Assembly: GCF_002802915.1 (NCBI RefSeq)
Contig: NZ_PEBJ01000001.1
Location: forward strand, 62,001 to 126,000
Length of the DNA: 64,000 nt
Source of the DNA: Bifidobacterium felsineum
GTDB lineage: Bacteria; Actinomycetota; Actinomycetes; Actinomycetales; Bifidobacteriaceae
Direction of reading: 5' to 3'
The first letter of the stretch is position 1; every line of letters starts with the position of its first letter. The translations under genes were made by a program, and so were the position numbers. Shown piece by piece: positions 1 through 9,608 of this stretch. The notes beneath the pieces were generated by a model. The model searched no databases. It worked only from the letters and a program-made list of their open reading frames with translations, and had not been told where the DNA came from.

Positions 1-1910
1 GCGACGAATACGGCATCTACATGATCGACGAAACGAATCTCGAGACCCACGGCACGTGGACCTATGCGGACGGTACTTTCCATCCGGAGACCGCCGTGCC
101 GGGCAGCCGTGACGAATGGCGTGCGGCTTGCGTGGACCGTCTCAACAGCATGATGCGCCGCGACTGGAACCATCCAAGCGTGGTGATTTGGTCGCTGGGC
201 AACGAGTCGTTCGGCGGCGACGTGTTCCGTACGATGCGCGACTTCGTGCACACCAACGATCCGATGCGTCCGGTGCACTACGAGAGCGTCTACAACGAGC
301 CCGAGTACAGCGATGTGACCGACATCATGAGCCGCATGTACGCCAAGCCTGACGAAATCAAGGACCTGTACCTGTTCGGCGACGATCAGAAGCCTTACAT
401 CTCCTGCGAATACTCGCATTCAATGGGCAACTCCACCGGCGGCCTGCACCTGTACACCGCACTCGAGCAGTACCCGAAGTACCAGGGCGGATTCATCTGG
501 GATTACGTGGATCAGGCCCTGTTCCAGACCCTCGGCGACGGTACCGAGCGCCTCGCCTACGGCGGTGATTTCGACGATCGCCCGACCGACTACGAATTCA
601 GCGGCAACGGCATCGTGTTCGCCGACCGTACCCCCACGCCTAAGGCGCAGGAAGTCAAACAGCTGTACGCCAACGTGCGCCTGACTCCGGATGAATCCGG
701 CGTGACCATCGTCAACGACAACCTGTTCATCTCCACCGCCGACTATGTGTTCACCGCGCGCGTGCTGGTGAACGGTGTTGAGCGTTGGCATGCGGATTAT
801 CGCTTCGATGTGCCGGCAGGAGACACCCAGCGCCTGCCGATCGCTTTCCCGCGCGTCACCGATCTGGTGCCGCTGAGCGGTCATGCGGAAGTAGTGTACG
901 CAGTCGATCAGCGACTGGCTGCGGCCACTGACTGGGCACCGGCTGGCTATGAGCTGACGTTCGGGCAGTATGTGGCGAGCGTGGACTTTGGCGATAGTGA
1001 GGTTGACGTGGCTGAGGCTTCTACTGAGGATGCTGATGCTTCGCTGGCTGTGGTTGCCGAAGATCCGTTCAACGCCGGCATCCACAATGATGCCGCTGAG
1101 GCATTGCTTTCCAAGACCGCAGGCGGATTGGTGTCCTTCAAGCGTGATGGTCGCGAGATGGTGATTCGCCGACCTTCGCTGACCACCTTCCGTGCTCTGG
1201 TGGATAACGATCGCGGCAACCAGTCCGGTTTCAATCGTGCGCAATGGTTCGCAGCCGGCCGCTATGCGCGCGTGACCGGCACCGTCATCGAGCAGAATGT
1301 CGACGGTCTGACCGGCACGTACACCTATGAGCTGGCCGATGAGGCACATACGCCGGTTACTGTGCGTTATGAGATTGATGCTGCTTTGCGCATCCATTTG
1401 ACCGCCGAATTCCCTGGCGAAGCGGATGCTGCCACCTTGCCGGCGTTCGGTCTCGAATGGACACTGCCGGCCGAATATGATCACCTGCGCTTCTACGGTC
1501 TGGGACCTGAAGAGACGTATCGCGATCGTCTGCATGGCGGCAAGCTGGGCATCTTCTCTCGTACGGCCTCTGAAGACTTCGCGCCGTATCTGGTACCGCA
1601 GGAAACCGGCAACCATGAGGGTGTGCGCTGGGCTGAAATCACCGATGCCGAGGGACATGGCATGCGCGTTTCGGCGGCTGGTGCCGATGCTCAACCGTTC
1701 GCGGTGAGCCTCTTGCCGTACAGCTCGCTGATGCTGGAGGATGCGTTGCATCCGGACGAATTGCCGCCCGTGCGCCACACGTTCCTGCGCCTGTTGGCGG
1801 CCCAGATGGGTGTCGGCGGCGACGATACCTGGGGCGCTCCGGTGCACCCGGAATTCCAGCTGCCCGCCGATAAGCCGCTGAAGCTCGATGTGACGTTGGA
1901 ACTGATGTGA
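1..1910 (+). CDS. lacZ: Beta-galactosidase, GH2 (5' end outside window)
   Basis: C-terminal part of a LacZ-type enzyme that hydrolyses terminal beta-galactosides such as lactose, presumably in the cytoplasm. The frame is open from base 3, so the N-terminal sugar-binding domain lies upstream. The catalytic acid/base is the Glu of SLGNES (near base 204) and the likely nucleophile the Glu of ISCEYSHSMGN (near base 408). After the barrel come an Ig-like domain and the large C-terminal beta-sandwich typical of LacZ. The visible part is about 635 residues, which fits a total of roughly 1000. The gene ends at TGA 1908-1910 and faces gdhA across a repeat-rich gap. Substrate preference (lactose or milk-oligosaccharide galactosides) cannot be told from this part. 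Confidence 0.93.
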   Translation, partial: DEYGIYMIDETNLETHGTWTYADGTFHPETAVPGSRDEWRAACVDRLNSMMRRDWNHPSVVIWSLGNESFGGDVFRTMRDFVHTNDPMRPVHYESVYNEPEYSDVTDIMSRMYAKPDEIKDLYLFGDDQKPYISCEYSHSMGNSTGGLHLYTALEQYPKYQGGFIWDYVDQALFQTLGDGTERLAYGGDFDDRPTDYEFSGNGIVFADRTPTPKAQEVKQLYANVRLTPDESGVTIVNDNLFISTADYVFTARVLVNGVERWHADYRFDVPAGDTQRLPIAFPRVTDLVPLSGHAEVVYAVDQRLAAATDWAPAGYELTFGQYVASVDFGDSEVDVAEASTEDADASLAVVAEDPFNAGIHNDAAEALLSKTAGGLVSFKRDGREMVIRRPSLTTFRALVDNDRGNQSGFNRAQWFAAGRYARVTGTVIEQNVDGLTGTYTYELADEAHTPVTVRYEIDAALRIHLTAEFPGEADAATLPAFGLEWTLPAEYDHLRFYGLGPEETYRDRLHGGKLGIFSRTASEDFAPYLVPQETGNHEGVRWAEITDAEGHGMRVSAAGADAQPFAVSLLPYSSLMLEDALHPDELPPVRHTFLRLLAAQMGVGGDDTWGAPVHPEFQLPADKPLKLDVTLELM

Positions 1911-1919
1911 TGTTGTGCT

Positions 1920-2126
1920 TTCCCCGAATCCTGGGCGTGGCGCTTCAGTAAGCGTCCAGAATTCGGGGAAATGCTCCTATCACTCTGAATTTCGGACGCT
2001 CAGCGTCAATCAGTGTCCAATATTCAGGGAGACAGCCTTAATAACCCAAATTCTGGATGCTGACCCATTCTCAGTGTCCAATATTCGGGGAGATTAGGTT
2101 GTTCTCCCGAATTTTGGACGCTGAGG
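1920..2126. repeat. Array of palindromes, family 1 (61-bp period)
   Basis: Three full hairpin units and one half unit fill the gap between lacZ and gdhA. Left arms resemble CCCCGAATTCTGGACGCT and right arms resemble AGTGTCCAATATTCGGGGA. The GAAT of successive left arms (AAAT in the third) starts at 1926, 1987, 2048 and 2109, exactly 61 bp apart. Arms are imperfect but complementary within each unit. The gap lies between two convergent genes. No coding potential is evident. Confidence 0.8.
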
Positions 2127-2142
2127 GTGGTTTTAGAACCAG

Positions 2143-2190
2143 GTAATAACAAAGTGGGGTGGCAATCTCCGTAAAGAGATCACCACCCCA
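2143..2190 (-). terminator. Rho-independent terminator of gdhA
   Basis: On the minus strand an 8-bp stem TGGGGTGG/CCACCCCA (2155-2190) encloses a second stem (ATCTC/GAGAT). It is followed by the T-rich run CTTTGTTATT. It lies about 50 bp after the gdhA stop. Confidence 0.75.
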
Positions 2191-2240
2191 ATGGGCGGGA
2201 GCGTTGCGGTGCCCCACCTCGGTTTTTTAACGGTTACACG

Positions 2241-3611
<1,371 letters not shown>

Positions 3612-3789
3612 CTATCAAATAAGACGCTTCCGATTGTAGGCGTGAACTCTGGAAACACTCAAGAGGTGCCTGCGAGATTCCTCACTAGGTGGACACTGCG
3701 ATAACAATGCGCTGACACTTCACGGGTGAGACGCCATACCATAGAGTTAGAGCTTCTGCATAGGGTTTGTGGCACGAAGGGGACGCACT

Positions 3790-4884
3790 ATGCCATTGCA
3801 ATTGGTCCGGCAAGACATCACAAAGATGCAGGTGGATGCCGTCGTGAATGCCGCGAATACCCGACTGCTTATGGGCGGTGGCGTGTGTGGCGCTATTTTC
3901 CGTGCCGCTGGTGCGAGCCGACTGCAGGAGGCGTGCGACCGACTCTCGCCCATTCATACTGGAGACGCAGTGGCTACGCCGGGATTCGATTTGCCTGCGC
4001 AGTACGTGATTCATACGGCCGGTCCGGTTTGGCAAGGTGGAGATCACGGCGAGGAACGATTGCTGCGTGCTTGCTATAGCAATTCGTTGCAACTGGCATC
4101 CGATTTGGGCTGCGCGAGCATTGCATTCCCGCTGATCTCCAGCGGTATCTTTGGTTATCCCAAAGCGGAGGCCTTACATGTGGCCATTGACGAGATCCGT
4201 GGTTTTCTGGAACAATCAGCCGATGACTTCGATGTATATCTGTGCGTATTCGACCGCGCTACTTTCGATGCCGTCACGGCACTTGACCGTCAAATCCAGT
4301 CATACATCGATGATCACTATGTAGCCAAGCACAAAGGTCAGCCCAGCTCCCGCGCACAGGAAATGCGGGAACTGGGGTACTCCAGTGTATCCGCTGAACA
4401 GGAATACTCTGCAGAGGAATGGAGTGCCCAGTCACCGCGTGAGATGTCCGCGTCCGCACCAGTCGCTCACCAAGCCTCTGCCACACCTGCGTCATCAAGG
4501 TCAGAATCCTTGAGCTACCTCGATGATGAGATTCTCGCTGATTTGGATGAGCCTTTCGACGTGATTCTGATGCAAATCATCGACGCTAAAGGCTACTCCG
4601 ATGTGGAGGTATATAAGCGGGCGAATATCAGTCGGAAACTGTTCTCGAAAATCCGCTGCGGCAACGGCTATATGCCGAGCAAGAAAACCGTGCTTGCGCT
4701 GGCGATTGCCCTACGACTCAACATTGATGAGACGGAAGACCTACTGGCTTGTGCCGGATATGCGTTCTCGCACAGTATGAAGTTCGACGTCATCGTGGAG
4801 TTCTTCATTACTCACGGTATTTTCGACGTGTTTACGATCAATGAATCGCTGTTCCGGTACGATCAACCTCTGCTCGGACAGTAA
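3790..4884 (+). CDS. Macro-domain protein with C-terminal HTH-like module
   Basis: A 364-residue two-part protein. Residues 1-165 form a macro domain, the fold that binds ADP-ribose and often removes ADP-ribose or O-acetyl groups. The visible motifs are VNAANTRLLMGGGVCGAI and FPLISSGIFGYP. A low-complexity linker (about 180-240) leads to a C-terminal module (about 245-364) that reads like an XRE-type helix-turn-helix (VEVYKRANISRKLFSKIR, then MPSKKTVLALAIAL) and ends in a conserved-looking tail. ATG 3790 is preferred over GTG 3769 because AAGGGGA lies 7 bp before it. A VWA-domain gene follows 124 bp downstream on the same strand. A role in ADP-ribose signalling or stress is plausible, but the partner is unknown. 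Confidence 0.8.
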   Translation: MPLQLVRQDITKMQVDAVVNAANTRLLMGGGVCGAIFRAAGASRLQEACDRLSPIHTGDAVATPGFDLPAQYVIHTAGPVWQGGDHGEERLLRACYSNSLQLASDLGCASIAFPLISSGIFGYPKAEALHVAIDEIRGFLEQSADDFDVYLCVFDRATFDAVTALDRQIQSYIDDHYVAKHKGQPSSRAQEMRELGYSSVSAEQEYSAEEWSAQSPREMSASAPVAHQASATPASSRSESLSYLDDEILADLDEPFDVILMQIIDAKGYSDVEVYKRANISRKLFSKIRCGNGYMPSKKTVLALAIALRLNIDETEDLLACAGYAFSHSMKFDVIVEFFITHGIFDVFTINESLFRYDQPLLGQ

Positions 4885-5008
4885 TCGTTCTTCGGTTTGG
4901 ACTGTAGTGAGCAATGTCGCTTGCGAAGCGACCAATGCGAGTTTCAGTGATGCGATGCTAATCCCATCTTCGGCACAAACAGCGCCGAGATGAAGGAAAG
5001 GATGCATC

Positions 5009-5683
5009 ATGACGACGAACAACACCAATGCTGACCGTACGGAACTCGTGTTCATTGTGGACCGCAGTGGGTCGATGTCCGGCCTTGAATCCGATACAAT
5101 CGGCGGATTCAACAGCATGCTTGCCAAGCAGCGCGTGATTCCTGGCGATTGCTCGGTGACGACTGTGCTCTTTGACCATCACATCGAAACCTTGCATGAC
5201 CATATCGATTTGCGCGCCGTCAGGGATCTCACACAGGATGACTATTGGGCTCGCGGCAGCACTGCACTGCTTGACGCTATCGGTTCAACCATTGATCGTG
5301 TGGTTTCCCGCCAACGTCATACTGCAGCGCCCTATCGCGCAAGTCGTGTGCTGTTCGTGATTATCACCGATGGATATGAGAACGCGAGCCGACGGTATTC
5401 ATTGAGGAAGGTGCGCAAGATGATTGCTCATGAACGTGAGCAATACCATTGGGAGTTCGTGTTCCTTGGCGCCAATATTGATGCGGTACAGACTGCTGAC
5501 GATTTTGGCATTGATCCGATGTATGCAGCTAACTTCCATGCGGATGGGCAAGGTGTGGAAGCTTCGTTTGTGGCTGTATCGTGCGCAGCAACTGCCGTGC
5601 GTGGTGGGGCTCGTGACTTTGAGCAGGAAGCTGCGACTGCGCTTAGCGAGGTTCGTAAGGATTACAGCTCTCGCAGGCGTTGA
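5009..5683 (+). CDS. von Willebrand factor A domain protein (TerY-like)
   Basis: A 224-residue protein consisting almost entirely of one VWA domain. The metal-ion-dependent adhesion motif DRSGSMSG begins at residue 18, near the start, as in cytosolic TerY-type proteins. A threonine-rich strand and the segment IITDGYENASRRYS supply the other metal-site residues. No signal peptide or membrane segment is seen, so it is probably cytoplasmic. GGAAAGG lies 8 bp before ATG 5009. VWA proteins of this type usually act as scaffolds in metal- or nucleotide-linked stress complexes. Its partner here is presumably the macro-domain protein just upstream. No tellurite-resistance genes are in view. Confidence 0.82.
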   Translation: MTTNNTNADRTELVFIVDRSGSMSGLESDTIGGFNSMLAKQRVIPGDCSVTTVLFDHHIETLHDHIDLRAVRDLTQDDYWARGSTALLDAIGSTIDRVVSRQRHTAAPYRASRVLFVIITDGYENASRRYSLRKVRKMIAHEREQYHWEFVFLGANIDAVQTADDFGIDPMYAANFHADGQGVEASFVAVSCAATAVRGGARDFEQEAATALSEVRKDYSSRRR

Positions 5684-5693
5684 TAGTGATGCG

Positions 5694-5897
5694 GTGTGGG
5701 ATGCAACTGCAAAATGGGCGAAAATGCACGGGTGTCCCACTCGCCGTTATTCGCTCTTTTTTCAAATTGGCGGAATTCTGCCAATTATGGTTATCGCTGT
5801 GTGGGACGGTACTGCAAATTGCTTAATTATGCAGTGGTGTCCCGCAACTCAGTGGGACGCAACTGCAAATCAAATGAAAATGCGCCAGCGTCCCACA
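5694..5897. repeat. Palindromes, family 2
   Basis: Three copies of a hairpin with left arm GTGGGACGCAACTGCAAA and right arm ending in GTGTCCCAC or a variant: 5694-5741, 5800-5845 and 5851-5897. The last two begin 51 bp apart. A separate dyad centred on GGCGGAATTCTGCC lies at 5764-5786, between copies 1 and 2. They occupy most of the 309-bp gap between the convergent VWA and membrane-protein genes. No gene is seen in the gap. Confidence 0.78.
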
Positions 5898-5992
5898 AAC
5901 GAGACGTTGGCGCATGTGTTATGTAGCGTTTATGTGATTATGCAGTGGTTGCGCGGCGCGGGCGACGCCGGGCGACGGCAGTCGTGAGGTAA

Positions 5993-6967
5993 TCACGCGG
6001 CGCGGGCGATGGCCTGCTCGAAGTCCTTGGTGCCCTTGAAGACTTCCTGCATCCACGGGTTAATGCCCTGCTTCTTGGCACGGATGAGGATGTAGCCCAG
6101 TGCCAGCACATTGGCCACCAACGCGATCAGCGAGACCACGAGGTTCACGTTCGGGTTGTTCACGGACTGGGTGGAGAACACGGAGTAATCCTGGAACATC
6201 GGGAACACCTGGGCGAACATGCACCAGATGGCCAGCGTGAAGGCGCGGTTCTGAATCCAGCCGCCCTTGTTCCAGAAGAAGTTCGCCACGGTCGGAGCGA
6301 GCAGCAGCGCGAGGCCGCAGTACCAGGAGTGGGTGGGCAGGCAGTTGTAGGTGTAGCAGAAGTTCCACAGATCGTAGGCCACGATAAACACCCAGGTCAT
6401 GTCTGGCCAGAGCATGTCGTCCTTCTTCTTGGAGGCGTAGATGCCGAACCAGCCGGTCATGCAGAAGATGTTGAGAATGCCGGCCAGACCGTTGAACACG
6501 TTGTGCCAGCCGCCGTACAAGGTCACGCCTTCGGTGGAGATCCAGGTGCCGCCCCAGCCGCGGATGGCGGATTCAAAGTCGGAGACCACGGCGATCAGGA
6601 TGTTGATGGCCACGATGACGAACGGGAAGCACTTGAACCAGTGCGACTTGCCGATGGAACCCCACTTGTATTTCAACGCCATGAAGCCGATGCAGCCGAT
6701 GGTGGCCGCGTACAGCTTGGCGTAATGGAACCACGACGTCATGTGCACGTAGGTGGGGTTGTTGAGGGCCCACTCGGCACCCATGGCGGCGGCCGCGTAG
6801 ATGGTGATGAAGTAGACGGTCAGGATTGCGGGTATGACCAGGAACGCCACCACACCGCCGGTTTTGGTGCGTCGGGCGAGCTCGTTCGCGCCGATAAGGC
6901 AGCAGAATACGAGAATCCATCCGATCCATTGATAGACGGCATTGTCGCCGTAGACCTGAAACAGCAT
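5993..6967 (-). CDS. Polytopic membrane protein (possibly DUF5692)
   Basis: 324 residues with about nine or ten hydrophobic segments, rich in Trp and Phe, with no signal peptide and no recognisable nucleotide-binding or catalytic motif. The start MLFQVYGDNAVYQWIGWIL is preceded by GGAAAGGACC on the minus strand, a good ribosome site. It reads like the uncharacterised DUF5692 family, a recollection not checked by search. Conserved-looking hydrophilic stretches include KYKWGSIGKSHWFKCFP and SKKKDDMLWPDMTW. The gene stands alone, between a repeat array and the terminator of the acyltransferase gene. Transport or membrane-enzyme roles are both possible. Confidence 0.6.
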   Translation of the reverse strand: MLFQVYGDNAVYQWIGWILVFCCLIGANELARRTKTGGVVAFLVIPAILTVYFITIYAAAAMGAEWALNNPTYVHMTSWFHYAKLYAATIGCIGFMALKYKWGSIGKSHWFKCFPFVIVAINILIAVVSDFESAIRGWGGTWISTEGVTLYGGWHNVFNGLAGILNIFCMTGWFGIYASKKKDDMLWPDMTWVFIVAYDLWNFCYTYNCLPTHSWYCGLALLLAPTVANFFWNKGGWIQNRAFTLAIWCMFAQVFPMFQDYSVFSTQSVNNPNVNLVVSLIALVANVLALGYILIRAKKQGINPWMQEVFKGTKDFEQAIARAA

Positions 6968-7124
6968 AACGGTCCTTTCCTCATGTGCTGTGTGTTGCGC
7001 TCGTCATCCCTCGTTGGATGCCGGGCCGGGCTTATTGGCGCTTGGCTCGAGGTGCTGTGCTCTGCAATCGCTGCGGAACACACATTGTTGACGAAGCGTC
7101 AATTTCTCTCGCAGCATATTGTAA

Positions 7125-7155
7125 ACCCTCTTTTGACGCTGTGTCAAAAGAGGGT
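7125..7155 (-). terminator. Terminator of the acyltransferase gene
   Basis: Perfect 13-bp stem ACCCTCTTTTGAC/GTCAAAAGAGGGT with a 5-nt loop, about 14 bp after the stop of the minus-strand acyltransferase gene. A second small dyad, TTGAC/GTCAA, lies at 7088-7101. Confidence 0.7.
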
Positions 7156-7168
7156 GTTTGTCGGGAAA

Positions 7169-9121
7169 TCACTGTCCGCACAACGCTTGGATGATCATAT
7201 GCGAGTAAGCCTCACGTCCCAATCCCTCACCGATGGTCAGATGCACGCCGTCATCATAGAAGTACTCGCTATGCCCTTCGCTCAGCCCATACCAATCCAT
7301 GATGCCCACATTCTTATGGCGTGCAGCCACAGCGCGCATGGCCGCATTCACACCCTCGGCATCCGTCGTAGGATTGCGAATCGTAATGAAATACAAGGCC
7401 TTGCCCTTCACCGCGGTCACCGCATCTTCGAACGACTGCTCGGGATTCGGCCCTGCGTTATTGGTGCCCAATGCCACAATTACCACGCGTTTATCGTCGC
7501 CGGCAGCCAGATGCTGCTGGTAGGTAGACGGGAAGGCAGCTAGACGGCGGCCGATTTCATTGTCCTGAATCGCGTTCGGCATGGTGTTCACCAGCACACG
7601 CTGTGCGCCCATCTCCACGGAATCACTGATAATCAGTGGGTCAGCGCTGCACACACCCGTGGATGCGTCGTACGTCCAACCGGAAGTATCCAAATTATTC
7701 GGCACCTTTTCCGCGACCGGTACCAATTTGTTGGCATTCTGGGTCTGTTGGTCGGCCTGTTGCGCTGACTTATCCGCTGGCTTGGGCGCCGACTGGGTCT
7801 GTGCCGGCATTGCTTCGACTTTGGCAGCGGCCGGACGCAGCTGCGCGGAGCGAGCCTGCGCAATCGCACCCCAATCAAGCGGCAGCACGCACAGCAGCAC
7901 AGTGCCGACCGCGCACAGCACAATAATGATTCGACGGCAGATTTGCAGCGTATGCAGAGCAATAGTGCGTACGACATGCTTCTCTTGAACATCCAAGCGA
8001 ATTGTGTGCTCAATCAATTGATAGAACACTTCGGTGGTGATCCACAGTGCGATGATTTGCACAATCCATTCCCACCACGCCAGTTTGGTAGTGCGTGTGG
8101 CCGGATTCATCATCTCCAGCATCGGATAATGCACTAGGTACAGCGAGAACGAACGTGAGCCGATGTACTTGAGTGGGCGGGCGGAGAGTGCTTGGCCCAC
8201 CATATTGCCCGGCACGATGGCTGCCGCCAGCAGTAGTGCGGTGAGCAATGCCACAATCAGGTAGCCGCCTCGGTAGAGCACAATCCAGCTTGATTTGACG
8301 GCAGCAAAGGCCACGATCAGCAGCACTAAAGGTACCAGTGCCAATGCGTCGCCGAAGTCGAGATGGTAAGGCTGTTTTCTGGAATAGGTTGGATTGCTGC
8401 TTTCCGATGATCGCTGCTTGCCTGTGATGAGCATCGCCAGGAGCGCGCCGGCCAGCAGCTCTGCGGCACGCGTATCCAAACCATAGTATGAACGGCTGCC
8501 CGTGGCGTTCGGGTCGAAGAGGAGCGCCATAGCGAGTGTGGAGACCAACGTCAGCGCAGCGACGATGCTGAGCCGTGCTTTGCGTTGCAGTTTGGCGCGG
8601 CGGAAGGCGGGCAACACCAATGGCCACAATATGTAGAACTGCATCAGGACGCCGAGGAACCACAGGTGCGTCAGCGGTGAGGGCAGGCCGGCGGCGGCAA
8701 AGTAAGACACGTGGCGGAAAATGTTCACCCAATTACTGACGAAGAACAATGATGGCAGTGCGTCGGCCTGGGCTTTGGGCAGAAGGCTCGGCGAGGTGAG
8801 ATATGCGGCTAGGGCGGTGATGGCGATGATGACGACCGTGGGCGGAACGAGGCGCTTCAGTCGCTTGGCGAGGTACGTGCCATAAGAGATGCTGCCGGTG
8901 CGGTTGAGCTCGCCGGTGATGCTGCGGGTGATAAGGAACCCGCTGATGACAAAGAAGATGGTGACGCCGAGGAATCCGCCTCGCAGCAGCGAGGGGCGGG
9001 TGTGGTAGGCGACCACGCCTAGAATCGCCAGCGCGCGCAGACCGTCGATGGCGGTGAAGTGGGTGCTGACGGAATGATGCTGCGATGATGATGCGATGCG
9101 CGTCGGGCGGAAATCCGTCAT
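7169..9121 (-). CDS. Membrane acyltransferase (OafA type) with SGNH domain
   Basis: A 650-residue envelope enzyme. The N-terminal 370 residues form an acyltransferase-3 domain with about ten membrane helices, opening with AIDGLRALAILGVVAYH and FVISGFLITRSI. After a Pro/Gln-rich linker comes an SGNH hydrolase-like domain with IISDSVEMG (nucleophile Ser), GTNNAGP and DGVHLT (Asp/His). Such two-domain enzymes O-acetylate cell-wall or surface polysaccharides, and the target here is unknown. ATG 9121 is chosen over TTG 9142. Neither has a strong ribosome site, so the start is uncertain. It is transcribed alone. Confidence 0.87.
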   Translation of the reverse strand: MTDFRPTRIASSSQHHSVSTHFTAIDGLRALAILGVVAYHTRPSLLRGGFLGVTIFFVISGFLITRSITGELNRTGSISYGTYLAKRLKRLVPPTVVIIAITALAAYLTSPSLLPKAQADALPSLFFVSNWVNIFRHVSYFAAAGLPSPLTHLWFLGVLMQFYILWPLVLPAFRRAKLQRKARLSIVAALTLVSTLAMALLFDPNATGSRSYYGLDTRAAELLAGALLAMLITGKQRSSESSNPTYSRKQPYHLDFGDALALVPLVLLIVAFAAVKSSWIVLYRGGYLIVALLTALLLAAAIVPGNMVGQALSARPLKYIGSRSFSLYLVHYPMLEMMNPATRTTKLAWWEWIVQIIALWITTEVFYQLIEHTIRLDVQEKHVVRTIALHTLQICRRIIIVLCAVGTVLLCVLPLDWGAIAQARSAQLRPAAAKVEAMPAQTQSAPKPADKSAQQADQQTQNANKLVPVAEKVPNNLDTSGWTYDASTGVCSADPLIISDSVEMGAQRVLVNTMPNAIQDNEIGRRLAAFPSTYQQHLAAGDDKRVVIVALGTNNAGPNPEQSFEDAVTAVKGKALYFITIRNPTTDAEGVNAAMRAVAARHKNVGIMDWYGLSEGHSEYFYDDGVHLTIGEGLGREAYSHMIIQALCGQ

Positions 9122-9246
9122 CGATGAACCACTTTTCTGCAAACTGCCTGCTCTCTTCGGAGGACCATTCTATGCCGCAGCTGGGATAGCGAAGTGTGCC
9201 ATGTAGGCGAGTAACGTCGTGTAACGCTTGTTGATGGCAGAACGCA

Positions 9247-9280
9247 AAAACCCTTGGAATCGGCTTGATTCCAAGGGTTT
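9247..9280 (-). terminator. Terminator after tRNA-Ala
   Basis: Perfect stem AAACCCTTGGAATC/GATTCCAAGGGTTT followed on the minus strand by a T run, 7 bp beyond the tRNA-Ala 3' end. Confidence 0.8.
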
Positions 9281-9286
9281 GAATTG

Positions 9287-9359
9287 TGGAGCTAGCCGGG
9301 TTCGAACCGGCGACCCTCTGCTTGCAAAGCAGATGCGCTACCAGCTGCGCTATAGCCCC
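9287..9359 (-). tRNA. tRNA-Ala (TGC)
   Basis: A 73-nt cloverleaf on the minus strand. The acceptor arm is GGGGCTA/TAGCTCC, the anticodon stem-loop reads CTGCT-TTGCAAG-CAG with anticodon TGC, and the T arm contains GGTTCGAACC. CCA is not encoded: the genomic sequence after the discriminator A is CAATTC. Confidence 0.95.
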
Positions 9360-9373
9360 ATGTTGCATTGTTG

Positions 9374-9398
9374 AAAAAAAGAGCGGCACGCTGGCCGC
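9374..9398 (-). terminator. Terminator between the two tRNA genes
   Basis: Stem AGCGGC/GCCGCT followed by a run of seven T on the minus strand, just after the tRNA-Ile 3' end. It suggests the two tRNAs are separate transcripts. Confidence 0.65.
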
Positions 9399-9410
9399 TT
9401 CATTTTTCCG

Positions 9411-9484
9411 TGGGCCCGGGAGGACTTGAACCTCCGACCTCATCCTTATCAGGGATGCGCTCTAACCAGCTGAGCTACGGGCCC
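9411..9484 (-). tRNA. tRNA-Ile (GAT)
   Basis: A 74-nt cloverleaf on the minus strand. The acceptor arm is GGGCCCG/CGGGCCC, the anticodon loop CTGATAA gives anticodon GAT, and the T arm holds GGTTCAAGTCC. It is the usual isoleucine tRNA with GAT, here paired with tRNA-Ala outside any rRNA operon. Confidence 0.95.
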
Positions 9485-9608
9485 GATCCGCACGCTTCAA
9501 AAGCGCACAAGTGATTACAATACCACTGAACGCGTGAGTGTCAACGATGATATGCTCTTCGGCGTGTCGCGGGAATTGGTGTTTGTAAAAGAGGGCTGTG
9601 CGCTTTGG

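Noticed and set aside
1920-2126. Possible CRISPR array because of the regular 61-bp spacing
   Set aside because: Only three to four units, each palindromic and divergent, with no constant-length unique spacers and no cas genes nearby.
3726-4079. Alternative small frame overlapping the macro-domain gene
   Set aside because: It overlaps the macro domain in another frame, lacks a ribosome site and shows no motif.
9247-9484. tRNA pair as part of an rRNA operon
   Set aside because: tRNA-Ile and tRNA-Ala often lie between 16S and 23S genes, but no rRNA sequence flanks them here and each has its own terminator.
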